A stretch of 64,000 nt of DNA, from contig NZ_PKMC01000003.1 of assembly GCF_002849225.1 (NCBI RefSeq), positions 377,165-441,164 on the forward strand, written 5' to 3'. The notes under the pieces are model-generated. The model did no database searches. It was not told where the DNA came from and worked only from the letters and a program-made list of their open reading frames with translations. Shown here piece by piece: positions 61,450 to 64,000 of this stretch (the first letter of the stretch is position 1; every line of letters starts with the position of its first letter). Origin of the DNA: Actinomyces sp. UMB0138. GTDB lineage: Bacteria > Bacillota > Negativicutes > Veillonellales > Veillonellaceae. The translations under genes and the position numbers were made by a program.

Positions 61450-62445
61450 CTAGAGCTTGGCTATGCCAGCCGGCCCAATTTTGAATCCGCTACCGGTCTG
61501 GGCGTTCCAGCACTGGACGGATTCGCCCAAGCTAGTGCAAGCGAGCTTGCCGCTGGCGGCGCTCTGCCCGTCCTCTAGCGTCTGATATTCGGGATCGCGG
61601 GTTCCACTTTCTACGCTGGTAACGCCTTGAATCTGCCCGGAAGAATCCATCACTCCGAGCAGGGGCCGGCCTTCTTCCCCACCGAATTCTTGGTGTTCAT
61701 AAACCAGGCAAGCTACCCTGTTGGCATTAATTTGACAGGAGATGTTGCCGTTCCCGGTGGCAAAGCCGGGCATGGAATGTAGCGCGTCTTTAGGGATGGG
61801 GCTGGCATCCGGAGTGGGTTCTTCTTCTGTGGTTGCCTCGGTTGTCTTGGTACTGGGGCTGCTGGGCTTGTGCTCCTCAGTCTGGCTTACTTGCGGGGCC
61901 TGCCCATCCGGGATCCAGGTTTCTTCTTTATACGTCTTTTCCGTTACCTGCGGTTCGGCTGATCGCGAGGGCGAGGGCTCGGGGGAAGGCGTGCTCTTTT
62001 GCCGGTACTTTTTGGTCTTTACGCTTGCGGACGGCGAAGAAGTGGGCTGGCTAGTCGTAGAGGTGGTAGGAGCCGTCATGGGAACTGACCGAGTGGGGGT
62101 GCGATGCGAGTCGATTACCGCCAGGGCAGCCCCGCCGATCCCGAGGCCGGCAACCAGCAAAACTACTGCCGTTATGGCGGTCGCCTTGGGCGCTTTGACG
62201 GATTTTTCTTTGGCCGGTTTCACTTCGGCTTTAGCGGGCTCATTCTTTGCCAGGGCGCCACTAATGGCTGAGGCGCCACCTGCTACGATGCCGTTTTTTG
62301 TGCGGGTAACGGTGGCAAATAATCCATCATTTCCCAGCCGCGATGCGCCACCTGTAGAAGGTTTTGCCGAAGAATTATTTTGGGCACGTGAGGTATAACC
62401 GACTTGTTCTGGCCGGTTTCCCTTTGTTGGTTCTACGTCACCCAC
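61450..62445 (-). CDS. Single-pass membrane protein with Ser/Thr/Pro linker and Cys-containing secreted domain
   Basis: Unrecognised 331-aa protein. About 90 N-terminal residues are cytoplasmic, ending in a Lys/Ala/Glu-rich segment. A transmembrane helix (ITAVVLLVAGLGIGGAALAV) is followed by a Ser/Thr/Pro-rich linker, then an exported C-terminal domain (about 225-331) with four cysteines (NISCQINANRVACLVYEHQE, ASGKLACTSLGESVQCWNAQ). The spacing suggests two disulfides and resembles small secreted domains found on actinobacterial surface proteins. The GTG start lacks a good ribosome site and may be leaderless. Function is unknown. Confidence 0.65.
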   Translation of the reverse strand: MGDVEPTKGNRPEQVGYTSRAQNNSSAKPSTGGASRLGNDGLFATVTRTKNGIVAGGASAISGALAKNEPAKAEVKPAKEKSVKAPKATAITAVVLLVAGLGIGGAALAVIDSHRTPTRSVPMTAPTTSTTSQPTSSPSASVKTKKYRQKSTPSPEPSPSRSAEPQVTEKTYKEETWIPDGQAPQVSQTEEHKPSSPSTKTTEATTEEEPTPDASPIPKDALHSMPGFATGNGNISCQINANRVACLVYEHQEFGGEEGRPLLGVMDSSGQIQGVTSVESGTRDPEYQTLEDGQSAASGKLACTSLGESVQCWNAQTGSGFKIGPAGIAKL

Positions 62446-62456
62446 AGTATGGAGGG

Positions 62457-62472
62457 TACAGGCAATCCTGTA
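62457..62472. promoter_or_regulatory. 16-base dyad upstream of the membrane-protein gene
   Basis: TACAGG and CCTGTA are perfect arms around CAAT, 12 bases upstream of the GTG start at 62445. It is a plausible operator or 5' hairpin between the TetR gene (transcribed toward it) and the membrane-protein gene. No second copy was seen upstream of the TetR gene itself. Confidence 0.4.
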
Positions 62473-62546
62473 TGAAAGCTAGCGTAAGTGCTGCATCTAG
62501 CAGGAAAGTCGCCCTAGTTATTACCGTGGGCGTTAGCGCCGAGGCC

Positions 62547-63248
62547 CTAGTGGTGTACCGGGCAAGCACTTGCCCCGAATTCGTCCACCGCATGTTCTAG
62601 TGAGCCTGAACGACGCAGTTGTTCGAACACTGCCATTCCAGGCACGTTGATGACCTCGGCTGCCACCCCTACCGCACGCAAGATGAATGACTGTACGGAC
62701 AGAATCAGATACTCGCGGGCCATTGGCTCCTTGGGGAGGGTTCGTCCCGCAAGCGTGGCGTTGATCAGCGAAACCAGGATTGTGGTGTCCTGTTCCGGAA
62801 TCTGCTTGGATTCCATTAGCTCTTTCAGAAGCCGTTCAAGAATTGCCGCCACCTTGTCACCATGGTGGTGCAGTTTTTCTTCAGTTTCTTCGGAGACCAC
62901 TTTGCGCAAGTCCCTGCCGGGCGCCAGCGAATAGGCGGCCCCCAGCTCAAGCTGACTGCGAATATAGACGCGCAGGCCGTGCACCGGATCCACAATGTGA
63001 GTCAGCGAGGCTTCCAGTTTTTGCGAATACTGTTCGGTTTCGTGGGCAATAAAAGCTAGGAGTAGCGCTTCCTTGTCTGGGAAGTGGTTGTACACAGCTG
63101 TGCGCCCAACGCCGGCAGTCTTGGCGATTTCGGCCATAGTTAAAGATTCGAAGGCACGTTCTGACAGCAATTCAGACAGAGCCTCGAAAAGGCGATTGCG
63201 TGTGCGCTGGCGATGTTCCGCCAGCGTCGATCCGATAATTTTGGGCAC
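62547..63248 (-). CDS. TetR/AcrR-family transcriptional regulator
   Basis: A 233-aa regulator. The N-terminal helix-turn-helix is canonical (RNRLFEALSELLSERAF, LTMAEIAKTAGVGRTAVYNH, FPDKEALL), followed by an all-helical ligand domain longer than average. The start is GTG at 63248 with a weak ribosome site. A TATAAA-like -10 about 20 bases upstream suggests a very short leader. Effector and targets unknown; the neighbouring membrane-protein gene is the obvious candidate target. Confidence 0.9.
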   Translation of the reverse strand: MPKIIGSTLAEHRQRTRNRLFEALSELLSERAFESLTMAEIAKTAGVGRTAVYNHFPDKEALLLAFIAHETEQYSQKLEASLTHIVDPVHGLRVYIRSQLELGAAYSLAPGRDLRKVVSEETEEKLHHHGDKVAAILERLLKELMESKQIPEQDTTILVSLINATLAGRTLPKEPMAREYLILSVQSFILRAVGVAAEVINVPGMAVFEQLRRSGSLEHAVDEFGASACPVHH

Positions 63249-63288
63249 TCTTACATTCTGCCAGTTTTATACGTAGATGACACCCTGT

Positions 63289-63783
63289 TCAGAAAAATTT
63301 CTTTGGCAACTTTGCCCACGCTTTTATGTAATGCCATGCGGCTTGCACAATAGGTTGGTCTGGGGCTAGCCAGGGCAATACGTGCGATTCACCTTCGGTT
63401 ACCCACTTAAGAATGCTGTGCGAGCCGGTTGTGTGCGGCGTCTGCCCTGCCGGGTCCAGCACGGCGAAGAATACTCGCATGCGCATGTCGGCAAGGATTG
63501 GCCAGAAGCCGGTAGCGCCCTGCCCTTCTTGTTGGCGGGGCAGTAGTTCTGGGCCTACGCGCACTGTTATTTGCAATTCTTCTTGCAATTCTCTTTCGAG
63601 GGCGGCTGTGGGCGTTTCGCCCAGTTCAATTTTGCCGCCAGGGAATTCATATTGGCCTGCAAGGTCTTCTGGGTAGGAGCGGGCGGCAGCGAGGATCTTT
63701 TCTGGCGTGTTGGCGTCGTTTATGATCACTGCTGCGACGACTGTGCGAGGGGTGACGGCAAGGGGCGTGTTGTTTGTGTCCAT
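63289..63783 (-). CDS. Nudix hydrolase, MutT-like
   Basis: Pyrophosphohydrolase of 164 aa with the Nudix box EFPGGKIELGETPTAALERE continuing LQEELQI; it fits GX5EX7REUXEEXGU except that Gln replaces the last Gly. The preceding TVVAAVIINDANTPEKILAA and the Pro-Gly loop resemble MutT-type sanitising enzymes for oxidised nucleotides. The start at 63783 is chosen; the open frame further upstream runs into the tRNA gene and its promoter and cannot be real. No strong ribosome site, so possibly leaderless. Confidence 0.88.
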   Translation of the reverse strand: MDTNNTPLAVTPRTVVAAVIINDANTPEKILAAARSYPEDLAGQYEFPGGKIELGETPTAALERELQEELQITVRVGPELLPRQQEGQGATGFWPILADMRMRVFFAVLDPAGQTPHTTGSHSILKWVTEGESHVLPWLAPDQPIVQAAWHYIKAWAKLPKKFF

Positions 63784-63795
63784 TTTGTTTCGGTT

Positions 63796-63825
63796 TTGGC
63801 GTGCACGGTTCTGTTTTGCTATGCT
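63796..63825 (+). promoter_or_regulatory. Promoter of tRNA-Gly
   Basis: TTGGCG (63796-63801) and TATGCT (63820-63825) with an 18-base spacer lie just upstream of the tRNA gene, placing the start point about 14 bases before the mature 5' end. Confidence 0.65.
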
Positions 63826-63845
63826 ACAACTCGACGCTAAGTAAT

Positions 63846-63919
63846 GCGGGTGTAGTTCATCGGTAGAACGACAGCTTCCCAAGCTGTAAAGGCGGGTTCG
63901 ATTCCCGTCACCCGCTCCA
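63846..63919 (+). tRNA. tRNA-Gly (anticodon CCC)
   Basis: Complete cloverleaf read by hand. The acceptor stem GCGGGTG (63846-63852) pairs with CACCCGC (63909-63915), then discriminator T and an encoded CCA (63917-63919). The anticodon stem ACAGC/GCTGT encloses loop TTCCCAA, with anticodon CCC at 63878-63880. The T-arm GCGGG-TTCGATT-CCCGT-type stem is intact. It reads the GGG glycine codon. Confidence 0.95.
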
Positions 63920-63948
63920 CTATGACGTCGAAAATGATAAGTACCCTT

Positions 63949-64000
63949 TTGCGTTAGCGAGTACGCCCCAAGGGGGTCAAGAAAATCGCTTGCGTTAGCG
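63949..64000 (+). repeat. 11-bp direct repeat downstream of tRNA-Gly
   Basis: TTGCGTTAGCG occurs at 63949-63959 and at 63990-64000, touching the window edge. The second copy is preceded by CGC, giving CGCT/AGCG inverted ends. The unit may continue beyond the edge. It lies 30 bases after a tRNA gene, a common integration context, but no integrase is visible. Confidence 0.45.

Noticed and set aside
63784..63882. N-terminal extension of the Nudix protein
   Set aside because: It runs antisense through the tRNA-Gly gene and its promoter.

Overview
The window looks like one contiguous stretch of chromosome from a Gram-positive actinobacterium, most likely of the Actinomycetaceae type (Actinomyces, Actinobaculum, Arcanobacterium and relatives); the genus cannot be fixed from the sequence alone. 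Supporting this are the moderately high GC content, a sortase-dependent fimbrial operon with a FimP/SpaA-like shaft pilin, and several actinobacterial hallmark families: DUF3073, DUF3152, DUF3618, DUF5926, the MurT/GatD pair, a cytochrome bd oxidase with a short Q-loop, and phosphoglucomutase of the alpha-glucose-phosphate type. No phage, IS element, transposase or CRISPR array was seen. All large genes are intact, except the pilin cut by the left edge.

Layout. 1-3.4 kb (minus): fimbrial tip protein followed by the shaft pilin. 3.8-10.1 kb: a carbohydrate locus with an amylo-1,6-glucosidase divergent from lacI, a sugar-binding lipoprotein and two permeases, with a perfect LacI-type operator between the divergent promoters. 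10.3-14.6 kb: a membrane-anchored DUF3152-like protein that has lost its metalloprotease motif, then cydA-cydB. 14.7-21.1 kb: a small membrane protein, an APC-family permease, a YtcJ-like amidohydrolase, two tandem paralogous Gln/Gly-rich membrane proteins with duplicated promoters, and a hexapeptide acetyltransferase. 21.1-29.4 kb: an alpha-galactoside (raffinose-like) locus with a ROK regulator, GH36 alpha-galactosidase, CUT1 importer genes and a GH32-like protein that lacks the expected catalytic residues. 29.8-33.4 kb: a thiol peroxidase, then an operon of two secreted lipases flanking a membrane-anchored protein. 33.7-38.6 kb: a MacB-type ABC exporter pair, a holin-X-like protein with a DUF3618 partner, and DUF3073.

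38.7-42.8 kb (minus): a GH13 glucosidase translationally coupled to purF and then purM. 43-48 kb: dps, an RNase II-family exonuclease, and divergent ptsH and ptsI. 48-58 kb: an SCP2-like protein, diacylglycerol-kinase-like lipid kinase, murT-gatD (murT without its usual zinc-ribbon cysteines), pheA, a 1552-residue membrane protein built from two copies of the same ectodomain-plus-membrane unit, and a GT2 glycosyltransferase. 58-64 kb: DUF5926, pgm, thioredoxin, a membrane-anchored secreted protein, a TetR regulator, a Nudix hydrolase and tRNA-Gly(CCC).

How the genes fit together. Two sugar-import loci lack their own ATPase and must borrow one. The imported oligosaccharides can be processed by the amylo-1,6-glucosidase, alpha-galactosidase and GH13 enzymes and fed through Pgm. 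The strongest signals beyond ordinary annotation are: an asymmetric octamer, CGAGGGCG, present about once per kb on both strands irrespective of frame; three enzymes or domains that keep their fold signatures but lose catalytic or metal ligands (GH32, DUF3152, MurT); the self-duplicated 1552-residue membrane protein; and a 348-base intergenic region with interleaved inverted repeats.
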